Shown piece by piece: positions 20,458-28,746 of a stretch of DNA of 64,000 bases. Position numbers and translations under genes: made by a program. Position 1 is the stretch's first letter. Each line of letters starts with the position of its first letter. The notes beneath the pieces are model-generated. The model made no database searches, was not told the origin of the DNA, and was given only the letters and a program-made list of their open reading frames with translations. Origin of the DNA: Sphingomonas elodea ATCC 31461. GTDB lineage: Bacteria > Pseudomonadota > Alphaproteobacteria > Sphingomonadales > Sphingomonadaceae. Location of the stretch: NCBI RefSeq assembly GCF_000226955.1, contig NZ_AGFU01000005.1, positions 1 through 64,000 of the forward strand. Direction: 5' to 3'.

Positions 20458-20723
20458 CGCGCGTATGCCAGGAAGGAACTTGCCGCAAAGGCCGGTTGCG
20501 ATACGTGAACGAACCAGTCGCCGCGAAATCCCGGTAGCGTCGCCAGTCGCGCTTGCAGGACAGTCCAACCCCGCATCTCTTCATGGAAGAGCCATTGCCG
20601 AGTGCCCCCGTCGATTTCGCAGCAGACGAGGTCGGTCGTCAGTTCGTCACGCTTGAAGAACGTGACCCGCTCCACCGCTGACCAGTCGATAGCTGCCACG
20701 TCCGGCTCACTTCTTCGCATCAT
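20454..20723 (-). CDS. Unrecognised small protein (about 89 aa) coupled to addB
   Basis: The frame encodes MMRRSEPDVAAIDWSAVERV and continues with VTFFKRDELTTDLVCCEIDG, WLFHEEMRGW and LATLPGFRGDWFVHVSQPAFA. The aromatic- and charge-rich sequence looks like a compact globular domain; no family function is known to me. The stop overlaps the addB start codon (ATGA at 20454-20457), a strong sign that it is translated. No clear Shine-Dalgarno is seen before the two adjacent ATGs (20723, 20720), so the exact start is uncertain. GC content appears slightly lower than that of the flanking genes. The context suggests a link to AddAB or simply to operon packing. Confidence 0.8.
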   Translation of the reverse strand: MMRRSEPDVAAIDWSAVERVTFFKRDELTTDLVCCEIDGGTRQWLFHEEMRGWTVLQARLATLPGFRGDWFVHVSQPAFAASSFLAYAR

Positions 20724-20803
20724 GTCGGACTGCCAGCGTCCCCCGGGGACCGCAAGTGCGGCGGGTACGCCCCCGCTTATGCTCGCGTGAAAAACGGGGT
20801 TGA

Positions 20804-21556
20804 TCAGAGCTCCGCTAGCGCCAGCTCGGTCTCGCGGATGGCCTTGGGCGAGCCGACGTCGAACCACAGCCCCTGATGCACCGCGCCCCACAGCCGGCCT
20901 TCTTCCATCGCCCGGTTCCAGAACAGGTTGGTCGAGAACGGCCCTTCCGGCCAGTCGCGGATCACACGGGGCGAGAGGATTTGCACGCCAGTATAGACGA
21001 ACGGCGCCAGCCGGCCCGGCTTGCGCCGCTCGGTGATGCGCCCGAAGGCATCGAGGCGGAAGTCGCCCTGGCCGCGATGGCAGGCGGCGCGCGCCTGCGG
21101 GACGAGCAGCAGCAGCGCGTCCATCCTGGCGTCGTCCCACTGTGCCGAGAGCAAGCGGATCGCATCGCTGGGGCCGTCGACCCAGAGATTGTCGCTGTTG
21201 ACGCACAGGAAGGGCGCATCGCCCAGCATCTCCCGCGCCTGCACCAGCCCGCCGCCGGTCTCCAGCAACTGGCGGCGCTCGTCCGAGATCAGCAGTTCCA
21301 TGCCCTTCACCCGCGCGCGCAGATGCGCCTCGAGCTGGTCGGCGAGATAATGGACGTTGACCACCGCGCGCTCGACGCCCGCGGCGCCCAGCCGATCGAA
21401 GACATGGTCGATCAGCGGCTTGCCGGCCACGTCGATCAGCGGCTTGGGGCGGGTGACGGTGAGCGGGCGCATCCGCTTGCCGAGCCCCGCCGCCATCACC
21501 ATCGCGGTCTTGGGCACGGGTGCCGCCGGCTGCGGGCGCAGCGAATAGATCGTCAT
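20804..21556 (-). CDS. murU: N-acetylmuramate 1-phosphate uridylyltransferase, MurU-like
   Basis: The 250-aa nucleotidyltransferase has the sugar-nucleotidyltransferase signature MVMAAGLGKRMRPLTVTRPKPLIDVAGKPLIDHV at about 19-52, then ETGGGLVQA, CVNSDNLW (metal-binding Asp) and WFDVGSP near the end. The family includes mannose-1-phosphate guanylyltransferases, but the preceding gene, an AmgK-type sugar kinase overlapping by four bases, identifies it as MurU. Together they turn recycled MurNAc into UDP-MurNAc and bypass de novo (fosfomycin-sensitive) synthesis, as shown for the Pseudomonas pair. Specificity here is inferred from synteny. Confidence 0.9.
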   Translation of the reverse strand: MTIYSLRPQPAAPVPKTAMVMAAGLGKRMRPLTVTRPKPLIDVAGKPLIDHVFDRLGAAGVERAVVNVHYLADQLEAHLRARVKGMELLISDERRQLLETGGGLVQAREMLGDAPFLCVNSDNLWVDGPSDAIRLLSAQWDDARMDALLLLVPQARAACHRGQGDFRLDAFGRITERRKPGRLAPFVYTGVQILSPRVIRDWPEGPFSTNLFWNRAMEEGRLWGAVHQGLWFDVGSPKAIRETELALAEL

Positions 21557-22524
21557 GCCGCCACCTGCATCGGGTCGCCGCGCTTCTCCGCGGGCACGTT
21601 GGCGGCGAACCAGTCGGCCACCGGCTTCAGCGCCGGATGGGCCAGGTCGCGCTCCAGATAGCGCCATACTCGCGGGCAGAGCGACGGGTAGCGCGGCTTG
21701 CCGTCGCGCTTCCACAGCCGGGTGAAGATGCCGATAATCTTGGCGTTCCGCTGCGCGCCGAGCACGTGATAGGCGATGTCGAACGCCGCGCCCGCGCCGG
21801 TCGCCGCACGATAGCGCGCCAGCATCGCCGCCTCGGTCGCCTCGGGCACGTCCCGCCGCGCATCCTGCAGTAGCGAGACGAGGTCATAGGCGGGATGGCC
21901 GGCAAGTGCGTCCTGAAAGTCCAGCAGTCCCAAGCCCTCGCCACCCTCGATCAGCATCAGATTCTCGGCGTGGTAGTCGCGCAGAACCGTGACGGGGCGA
22001 TGACCATCGGCGAGCGGCGCCAGCACGGCGTCCCAGGCATCGCGATAGCCGGCGAGATCAGTTTCCAGCCCCACCGCCGGGCAATACCATTCGACGAACA
22101 GCGCCACCTCGCGCTGATAGACGGCGAGGTCATAGGGCGCCTCGACCGCTGCTTCCACTTGGTGCAGCCGCACCAGCAGGTCCACGGCGGCGCCGTACAG
22201 GCCCTGCTCGCGCGTGGGCTCGGCATCGACGGTCTCGCGCAAGCGCATGTCGCCGAAATCCTCGAGCAGCACCAGACCCTGCGCCAGATCCTCGTGCAGG
22301 ATCGCGGGCGCGGCAAAGCCGTTGCGGGTCAGCCAGCGCGCGACCGCGAGGAAGGGGCGCGGATCCTCGTGCGGCGGCGGCGCGTCCATCAGGATCGCGC
22401 TGCGGCCGCCGTCCACCACGCGGAAATAGCGGCGGAACGAGGCATCGCCCGCGACGGGCAGGATGTCTGCCCCGTCCCAACCGGCGGAGGCGAGAAAGGC
22501 GGGCGCCGCAAGCGGCGGAGTCAT
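21553..22524 (-). CDS. amgK: Anomeric N-acetylmuramate/N-acetylglucosamine kinase AmgK
   Basis: The roughly 323-aa kinase has the aminoglycoside-phosphotransferase fold. The nucleotide loop region is DASFRRYFRV, the hinge is LVLLEDFGD, the catalytic loop is VLRDYHAENLM and the metal-binding segment is LGLLDFQDALAGHPAYDLVSLLQDARRDV. It phosphorylates the anomeric hydroxyl of MurNAc or GlcNAc, feeding MurU. It overlaps tsaE upstream (ATGA at 22521-22524) and murU downstream (ATGA at 21553-21556). An ATG at 22536 (MAVDM) is an alternative start with a weak purine-rich upstream stretch. Confidence 0.92.
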   Translation of the reverse strand: MTPPLAAPAFLASAGWDGADILPVAGDASFRRYFRVVDGGRSAILMDAPPPHEDPRPFLAVARWLTRNGFAAPAILHEDLAQGLVLLEDFGDMRLRETVDAEPTREQGLYGAAVDLLVRLHQVEAAVEAPYDLAVYQREVALFVEWYCPAVGLETDLAGYRDAWDAVLAPLADGHRPVTVLRDYHAENLMLIEGGEGLGLLDFQDALAGHPAYDLVSLLQDARRDVPEATEAAMLARYRAATGAGAAFDIAYHVLGAQRNAKIIGIFTRLWKRDGKPRYPSLCPRVWRYLERDLAHPALKPVADWFAANVPAEKRGDPMQVAA

Positions 22525-22979
22525 GTCAACGGCCATCGGGCTTCCCATGCCGAGGGCACGCGCGCTGTCAAGCGACGGGTGCCGTCGGCCGCGACGTCCA
22601 GCGTCAGCCACAAGGCGTCGTGCCAATAGTCCTCGCCCAGCCGCTCGGGCCATTCGACCAGCAGCAGCGAATCGATCCGCGCATCGTCGAGCCCCAGTTC
22701 CTCGGCCTCGTCCGGATCCTCGATCCGGTAGAGGTCGACGTGGAGCACCGGCAGCCGCACCTCGGGCGGATCATAGGGCTGGACGATGGCGAAGCTCGGC
22801 GACGGCGCCTCGCCCTCCAGCCCCAGCGCCGCGAGCAGCCCCCGCGCGATGCTGGTCTTGCCCGCGCCGAGCGGGCCGGACAGCGCGATCACGTCGCCGG
22901 GGCCGACCAGCGCCGCCAGTCGTTCGCCCAGCGCCAGCGCCTCCTCCAGCGAGGCGAGCGTCATGCCTTCTCCGGTCAT
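22521..22979 (-). CDS. tsaE: tRNA threonylcarbamoyladenosine biosynthesis ATPase TsaE
   Basis: The 152-aa P-loop ATPase supports TsaB-TsaD-TsaC in making t6A37 on ANN-decoding tRNAs. Walker A is GPLGAGKTSIARGLL at about 35-49. SPSFAIVQPYD (switch I-like) and LHVDLYRIEDPDEAEELGLDD are diagnostic, and VEWPERLG follows. Both ends overlap neighbours by four bases, the divL-like gene upstream and amgK downstream, so it is translated from the same message. Length is normal. Confidence 0.95.
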   Translation of the reverse strand: MTGEGMTLASLEEALALGERLAALVGPGDVIALSGPLGAGKTSIARGLLAALGLEGEAPSPSFAIVQPYDPPEVRLPVLHVDLYRIEDPDEAEELGLDDARIDSLLLVEWPERLGEDYWHDALWLTLDVAADGTRRLTARVPSAWEARWPLT

Positions 22980-25345
22980 CCGCGCGGAAACTCCACCGTG
23001 ACGAGCGTCCCCTGCCCCGGCTCGGAGATCAGCTCGATCCGCCCGCCATGCGCCTCGACGAACTGCTTGGCCAGCGGCAGGCCCAGGCCCAATGCCCGAT
23101 CGCCCCCGCGCGAGGTGCCGACCTGCGCGAAGCGATCGAAGGCCCGCGCCACCGCCTCCGGCGCCATGCCCGGCCCGTCGTCGCTCACGATCACCCGCGC
23201 CACCCGCGCATTGCCGTCGAGGTGGAGCAGCACGCGGCCCCCCTCCGGGGTATGCGACACGGCATGGCGCAGCAGGTGCTCCACCGTCTGGCGGATGCGA
23301 CGGGCATCGCCCTGCACCACGCCCGCCGTACCTGCATCCTCGATCACCAGCTCGATTGCCTTGCCCTTGGCGAGCGGCGCGATCACGTCTGCCGCACTGG
23401 TCGCCGCCAGCTCGACATCGACCGTCTCGCGCTCGATCGGCTGGCCCTCGCTCTGGGTGAGGTCGAGCACGTCGTCGATCAGCCCGCCCAGCCGATCGAC
23501 CGACATCAGGATGGCTTCGACATATTCCTTGCCGTCGGCGCTCAGCTTGCCGGCGAACCCGCCCTGCAGCATCTCGCCAAAGCCCTTGATCGAGGTCAGC
23601 GGCGTGCGCAGCTCGTAGCTCATATTGGCGACGAAGGCGGTGCGGACGCGGTCCGCCGCCTCAAGCGCCTCGTTGCGGTCGCGCAGCGCGCGCTCGACCC
23701 GCTGGCGATCGGTGGTGTCGAGCATCGTCACCAGCGCGTTGCCGTCGGGCAGCGGCACCGCGGCGATATCGAAATGCCGGCCATTGGCGAAGGTGATGCT
23801 CGATCCGCGCTGCTGGCGGTCCTTCGCCGCCAGGCGGATCAGGTCGCCGATGATCTCGGCCCGGGCCGGATTGACCAGCTTGCCGCCCGCCGTCTTGACC
23901 AAGGTGCCGATCTGCGGGTGGCCGTCGAGAAAGCCGTCCTCGAAACCCCAGACCTGGCGGAACTTGCGGTTCCACAGCTGCAGCCGGCCCTTTCCGAACA
24001 CCGCGACCGCCTCGGCCAGGCTGTCGAGCGTGGCGGTGCGCACCTGCTGCATCTCGCCATGCTCGCGTTGCAGCTCGAACTGCTGGGTCTGGTCCTCGAA
24101 GATCAGCAGCAGCCCGCCTTCGGGCAGCGGCTGCGCGACGACGCGCAGATGGGTGGTGCCGATGCTCCAGCTTTCCTCCACCGCTTCGGGCGCGGTGAAC
24201 CACTCGCGCCGCTCCGCCTTCCAGTGCGGAAAGTCGCGCACGTCGGGCAGCTTGCGCGCCTCGCGCATCCGCTCCAGCACGCGATCGAATTCGGGGCGAT
24301 CGGCCAGCCACTCGTTCTTCATCGCAAACAGGCGGCGGAAGGGCTGGTTGCAGAAGACCAGGCTGCGGTCCGAGCCGAACTGCGCGACGCCGGCGGACAT
24401 CCGGTCGAGCATCGCCCGCTGCGCTTCGGCAAAGCGCTTCAGCCCGCCGCGCGCGCGTTCCAGCTCCTCGATATCCACCGCGAAGCCGGCGATGCCGCCC
24501 GTCGGCAGCGGCACGTCGTGCAGGCGGAGCATCCGGCGCGCGCCGGCGATGGTCGCGGGCATCGCCGCCGATTGCGGCTCCTGCGTGTCGCGCGCGATCG
24601 CGGCATTGGCGAGCGGACCGCCCAGCCCGGCGCCGTCGACCAGTTCCAGCCCGCGCGCCACGACGTCCTCGGCATCGCGCCCTTCCACCGCGCGGACATA
24701 GGCGGTGTTGACCATCAGCAGCCGCAGGTCGGGCCCGCGATACCACATCGGCATCGGCGCCGCCTCGATCAGCGCGGTCAGCGCGTCGAAGGCCGCGCGC
24801 AGCCGATCCGCCTCACGCTCCAGCGCGCCGACTTCGGCCTGGCTGTCGGTCGCGTCCAGCACCCAGAGCAGCACGCTGCCCGGCGTCTCGACCGCTTCCG
24901 AGGCGCGCTCGCCCAGCACCAACAGCATCCGCTCGGAGCCGCGCACCGGCAGCGACAGCCGAAAGGACTGGCCGGCCCGCTGTGCCGCCTCCACCTGCTC
25001 GGAGAGCAGCGCGACGTCCTCGGCCTCGAGCCCGGCATCCTTCTGCGACAGCCGCGAGAGGGACTCGACCGGACCGTCCAGCCCCAGCCAGGCGGCAAGC
25101 CGCGGCGACATCTCGATCCGGCCGTCGGCGCGGACCACCATCGGCAACGCGGGCGAGGTCCGCGAAAAGCGCAGCAGCCGGCGGTTCTGCTCATAGGCGG
25201 TGCGCGCCGCCGCGCGCGCGGCCAGCCCGGCATAGAGCGCCCACACCGCGGCGATCAGCACAAAGGCCAGCACCGCGCCCGCGATCGCCGCGCTGCTCTG
25301 CGAAAGAACGATCACAGGAGGGGGAGCCGACTGACCATCCTCCAT
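22976..25345 (-). CDS. divL: DivL-like PAS sensor kinase with Tyr in place of the phospho-His
   Basis: The 789-aa inner-membrane protein has one N-terminal transmembrane segment (about 16-40), several PAS-like domains (about 170-560), a HisKA helix and a C-terminal ATPase domain (about 665-789). The H-box reads NMSYELRTPLTS, so the usual His is Tyr577 (codon 23615-23617). This is the hallmark of Caulobacter DivL, which has Tyr550, is of similar size, binds phospho-DivK and controls CckA and hence CtrA. The N-box reads HLLRHAVSHTP, with His694 where kinases have Asn; DDGPGM and LGLGLPLAKQFVEAHGG are kept. It heads the tsaE-amgK-murU series. Length, membrane anchor and Tyr support the DivL call; function here is inferred. 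Confidence 0.87.
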   Translation of the reverse strand: MEDGQSAPPPVIVLSQSSAAIAGAVLAFVLIAAVWALYAGLAARAAARTAYEQNRRLLRFSRTSPALPMVVRADGRIEMSPRLAAWLGLDGPVESLSRLSQKDAGLEAEDVALLSEQVEAAQRAGQSFRLSLPVRGSERMLLVLGERASEAVETPGSVLLWVLDATDSQAEVGALEREADRLRAAFDALTALIEAAPMPMWYRGPDLRLLMVNTAYVRAVEGRDAEDVVARGLELVDGAGLGGPLANAAIARDTQEPQSAAMPATIAGARRMLRLHDVPLPTGGIAGFAVDIEELERARGGLKRFAEAQRAMLDRMSAGVAQFGSDRSLVFCNQPFRRLFAMKNEWLADRPEFDRVLERMREARKLPDVRDFPHWKAERREWFTAPEAVEESWSIGTTHLRVVAQPLPEGGLLLIFEDQTQQFELQREHGEMQQVRTATLDSLAEAVAVFGKGRLQLWNRKFRQVWGFEDGFLDGHPQIGTLVKTAGGKLVNPARAEIIGDLIRLAAKDRQQRGSSITFANGRHFDIAAVPLPDGNALVTMLDTTDRQRVERALRDRNEALEAADRVRTAFVANMSYELRTPLTSIKGFGEMLQGGFAGKLSADGKEYVEAILMSVDRLGGLIDDVLDLTQSEGQPIERETVDVELAATSAADVIAPLAKGKAIELVIEDAGTAGVVQGDARRIRQTVEHLLRHAVSHTPEGGRVLLHLDGNARVARVIVSDDGPGMAPEAVARAFDRFAQVGTSRGGDRALGLGLPLAKQFVEAHGGRIELISEPGQGTLVTVEFPRG

Positions 25346-25373
25346 CCCTTATGCGAAACAGGGCGCAGACGAA

Positions 25374-25401
25374 AAGGGGCCCGGCATCCGCCAAGCCCCT
25401 T
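25374..25401 (-). terminator. Probable terminator of the TonB-dependent receptor gene
   Basis: Read on the minus strand, the arms AAGGGGC and GCCCCTT pair around a 14-base loop and are followed by a short T run (TTTT). It begins about 24 bases after the receptor stop. Confidence 0.6.
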
Positions 25402-25424
25402 CCCGATCGATTTTGGATAAACGA

Positions 25425-28400
25425 TCAGAACTTCACGCTGGCCGCGATCCGCGCATAGCGGCCGAGGATGCCCGAGAAGTAGGTGGTCGTGCCGCCACCG
25501 GCTGGGGCCGGATAGGGCGGGCTGACGTCGAACACGTTGTCGACGATCAGCTTCAGGCCGAACTGCTGGTTCACCCGCACGCCCAGCGTCGCGTTGATCA
25601 TCCACCAGTCCTTCACGCCGGCGATGTTCCGGGTGTTCGGCGCCTCGTCGAGGTCATAGGCGCCCTTGCCGGTGTACTGGGCCTGCACCAGGGCGTTGAA
25701 GTGATCGCTCTCGTAGGTGAAGTTCGCCGTGCCCGAGTGGCGCGGATAGCCGATCTCGCCCGCCTGGTGGTTGATGTCACCCACGCCGACGCGCGTCTCC
25801 AGCTTGTCCCGGTAGAAATAGTTTACCGAGAGGCCGGCCACGCCGCCGTTCGACACGCCCAGGCGCGACAGCGGCAGGCGATAGGCCGCCGTCACCGTCA
25901 GGCCCGACGTCTCGTAGGACGAGGCGTTGTAATAGCCCTCGCGGATCGTGGTGATCTGCCCCGTCGCGTCGCGGGTGACGAGCCCGCAGAAGCTGTTCGG
26001 GTAGCTGGCCGAATCGTAGCAGGCGTTGAGGATGTCGTCGCCGCCGAGCGAGACGATCGCCTGCTTCAGCTTGATGTCGACCCAGTCGACCGCGATCGTC
26101 AGGCTCTTGGCGAAGCGCGGCTGGATGATCGCGCCGGCCGTCCAGCTGTCCGCCACCTCGTTGCGCAGCCCCGGATTGCCCGAGACCGTCACCGGCACGG
26201 TGAAGTTGCTGTAGTTCGACACGAAGTTTGGCGAGTCGATGCCCGCAGCGCGGCAGTTGGCCTGGCGCACGGCCGGATTCGGGCCGCTCTGGTAGTTGTT
26301 GAGGTCGCACGGATCGGCGCCGCTGTCGAAGGCGCGCGAGGTCGGGTTGAACGCCTCGGTGATCGCCGGCGAGCGGATCGAACGGGTGTAGTTGCCGCGG
26401 AAGGTCAGGTCCGAGATGAAGCCGAGGCGGCCTCCCGCGGTCCATGCCCAGTCGCCGCCCGACAGCGAGTTGTCGACATAGCGCGCGGCGCCGTCGAACT
26501 CGACCGTCTTCAGCCAGCTGATGCCGTTCTTCGAGGTGACGAACGGGATGACGAGCTCGCCAAAGCCTTCGTTGGTGTGGAAGCGGCCGCTCAGCGGGTC
26601 GATCGGGATGCTGCGGCCATATTGGGTGCGCGTGCCGTCGCCATTGTCCTGGCCATAGTAGAAGCTGCCGGGATCGAACGAAGTCTTCTCGCGGCGATGC
26701 TCATAGCCCGCCGAGATGCTGACGTCGTTGCCGAACAGCGTCGCGATCGCGCCGGTGACGTTGGCGTTGAACACCAGCTGCTCGTTGGTCGAGACCGGAC
26801 GGGCGATGGCGAAGATATAGTCCTTCGCCGCCTGGCTGGCCTGGCCGATGCCCAGCACGTTCAGCGGCGCGCAGGTCTTGCTGATCGTGTCGGCGGTGGA
26901 GTTCACCACGCCCGGGCGGCAGGTGATGTTGCCGTTGGCGTCGCGCACGGCGTCGAGCGCGTTGAAGAAGTTCTGGTTGTCCAGCTCGAAATTGCGGCCC
27001 TTGGTCTGCGAACGGCCGTAGTTGACCGAGGCTTCCCAGTCGAAGCTGCGGCCACCCACGCCGAAGTCGCCGGCCAGCCCGCCGACGAAGCGATAGGTCT
27101 GGATGCGCGCTTCGGCGCGGCCCGTCGTCAGGTCGCTCAGCGCACGGCCGACATAGAACTGGTTCTGGCCCGCAGGCAGATTGGCGGCGATCGTCGCGCG
27201 ATCGGCGCTGCTCAGATAGGGATTGTCGAGCGAGATGATCAGGTTGCCGTCCGGCGTGCCGGCGGCGTCGAACAGGCCGGTATTGTAGTTCGGCTGGTCG
27301 ATCAGGTTCACGCCCTTGGTATGGGTGTACCAGCCTTCGCCGAAGAAGCGGACATGGTCGGTGAACTCATAGTTCAGCTGCGCGCTGGCGATATAGCGCT
27401 CGGAGCTGGTCAGCAGGTTGCTCTGCGCCGGCAGGTCGAAGCCGTTGCCGCCGCTGCTGATATAGCCCTGACGCAGCACGTTGCCGAGATCAAGCGGCAC
27501 CAGCGTGCCGTTGGATCCGAACTGCAGCAGCTGGCCGGCCGCATTGCGGATGCCCGAGCGGCTGGCGAGGAAATCGTCGTCGCTGAACGGCACGCCGCCG
27601 GCGGTGAACGCCGAATAGCGCTGCTGCGGGTAGAGCAGGCGACGGAACTGCGAATTGGCCGACGCCGGGGGCGTACCGAAGAAATTGCCCTGCGCGGTGA
27701 CCGCGCGGTCGCTGGCGACGAGGCCGGTGGTGTGGTTGTACTCGCCCGACACCACGATGTTGCCGCGACCCTCGGCGAAGTTCTTGCCGGCGAGCACGTT
27801 CAGGCGGGCTTCCGGCGCATCACCACGCTCGGAAATGCCGTACTGGCCGCCGAATTCGAGGCCCTGATAATCCTTCTTCAGGATGATGTTGACCGTACCC
27901 GCGATCGCGTCCGAGCCGTAGATCGGCGCGCCGCCCACGGCGACGGTCTCGATCCGCTGGACCAGCGTGGTCGGGATGTTGTTCAGGTCGACCTGGGTAC
28001 CCGGGCTTACGGGTCCGAAGATGCTGGCGGTGTTCGACGAGACGAAGCGACGGCCGTTGACCAGCACCAGCGTGCGCTGCGTACCGAGGCCGAAGAAGTC
28101 GACGAAGGTCTGCGACGGGCCGAACGACGACTGGGCGCCGACCGAGCTGTTGCCCGGAGGGCCGAATGCCGGGATTTCCTTCAGCGCCTGGCCGACATTG
28201 GTATAGCCGCGCGATTCGATCTGGGCAGCGCCGACGACCTGGGTCGGCTGCACCGTGTCGAACTCGGGACGCGCGATGCGCGAACCGGTGACGACGATCT
28301 CGTTGGACTCCTGCGCGGGTGCCTGGGCCTGGGCAGCGGTGTCGTCCTGGCCGGCGGCAGGCGCGCTGGTCTGGGCGAACGCCGGCGTGGCGAGCTGGGC

Positions 28401-28469
28401 AAAGGCGAGAGCAGCGGCGGAAGCGGTGATACGCAGGCCGAAACGCCGGCCGGAAACATCGAAACGCAT
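25425..28469 (-). CDS. TonB-dependent outer-membrane receptor
   Basis: The 1014-aa protein has a Sec signal peptide ending AFAQ (about residue 33), an Ala/Gln-rich linker and a plug domain opening with the TonB-box-like EIVVTGSRI. The plug runs through VLVNGRRF and GSDAIAGTVNIILKK. A beta-barrel follows and ends in the aromatic SVKF. Cys pairs in extracellular-loop regions (for example in DPCDLNNY and NACYDSASYPNSFC) may form disulfides. The substrate is unknown; the long insertion-rich barrel resembles sphingomonad receptors for sugars or organic compounds, and no siderophore or cobalamin genes are adjacent. The ATG at 28469 is chosen over the longer frame because it immediately precedes the signal peptide. 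Confidence 0.95.
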   Translation of the reverse strand: MRFDVSGRRFGLRITASAAALAFAQLATPAFAQTSAPAAGQDDTAAQAQAPAQESNEIVVTGSRIARPEFDTVQPTQVVGAAQIESRGYTNVGQALKEIPAFGPPGNSSVGAQSSFGPSQTFVDFFGLGTQRTLVLVNGRRFVSSNTASIFGPVSPGTQVDLNNIPTTLVQRIETVAVGGAPIYGSDAIAGTVNIILKKDYQGLEFGGQYGISERGDAPEARLNVLAGKNFAEGRGNIVVSGEYNHTTGLVASDRAVTAQGNFFGTPPASANSQFRRLLYPQQRYSAFTAGGVPFSDDDFLASRSGIRNAAGQLLQFGSNGTLVPLDLGNVLRQGYISSGGNGFDLPAQSNLLTSSERYIASAQLNYEFTDHVRFFGEGWYTHTKGVNLIDQPNYNTGLFDAAGTPDGNLIISLDNPYLSSADRATIAANLPAGQNQFYVGRALSDLTTGRAEARIQTYRFVGGLAGDFGVGGRSFDWEASVNYGRSQTKGRNFELDNQNFFNALDAVRDANGNITCRPGVVNSTADTISKTCAPLNVLGIGQASQAAKDYIFAIARPVSTNEQLVFNANVTGAIATLFGNDVSISAGYEHRREKTSFDPGSFYYGQDNGDGTRTQYGRSIPIDPLSGRFHTNEGFGELVIPFVTSKNGISWLKTVEFDGAARYVDNSLSGGDWAWTAGGRLGFISDLTFRGNYTRSIRSPAITEAFNPTSRAFDSGADPCDLNNYQSGPNPAVRQANCRAAGIDSPNFVSNYSNFTVPVTVSGNPGLRNEVADSWTAGAIIQPRFAKSLTIAVDWVDIKLKQAIVSLGGDDILNACYDSASYPNSFCGLVTRDATGQITTIREGYYNASSYETSGLTVTAAYRLPLSRLGVSNGGVAGLSVNYFYRDKLETRVGVGDINHQAGEIGYPRHSGTANFTYESDHFNALVQAQYTGKGAYDLDEAPNTRNIAGVKDWWMINATLGVRVNQQFGLKLIVDNVFDVSPPYPAPAGGGTTTYFSGILGRYARIAASVKF

Positions 28470-28746
28470 GTACGAACCCCTTATCTGTACGCTTTGGTAC
28501 GGTCCTGCCCCGATCGAACGCATTGAAGCATCTGGGATTTTGCCGGTTTTGCTGGACCGTTTCCGAAAACGCACAAATCACCGCCCGGGGCGCACGGTTC
28601 GACACAAATGATACAGTTTCTCCACGACCGTTGCCCTGGCGCAACACACCCGGGGTCGCGGGTGTGGTGCTGGAGACATCGCTGGAACAAAAAGGCCGCC
28701 CCCTTGCGGGGACGGCCTTGCTTCGCGCTACGATGTCCGCTGCGGA
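28470..28746. other. Intergenic region: receptor leader and ahcY terminator
   Basis: The 277-base gap between the receptor start and the ahcY stop holds the ahcY terminator at its right end and, toward the receptor, an A/T-rich leader with no gene I can support. A GTTGC/GCAAC dyad at 28630-28645 might be an operator, but no family match is claimed. Confidence 0.5.
28689..28717 (-). terminator. Rho-independent terminator of ahcY
   Basis: On the minus strand, GGCCGTCCCC and GGGGGCGGCC pair with a small bulge around GCAA, followed by TTTTT (the A run at 28689-28693). It lies about 30 bases after the ahcY stop. Confidence 0.85.
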
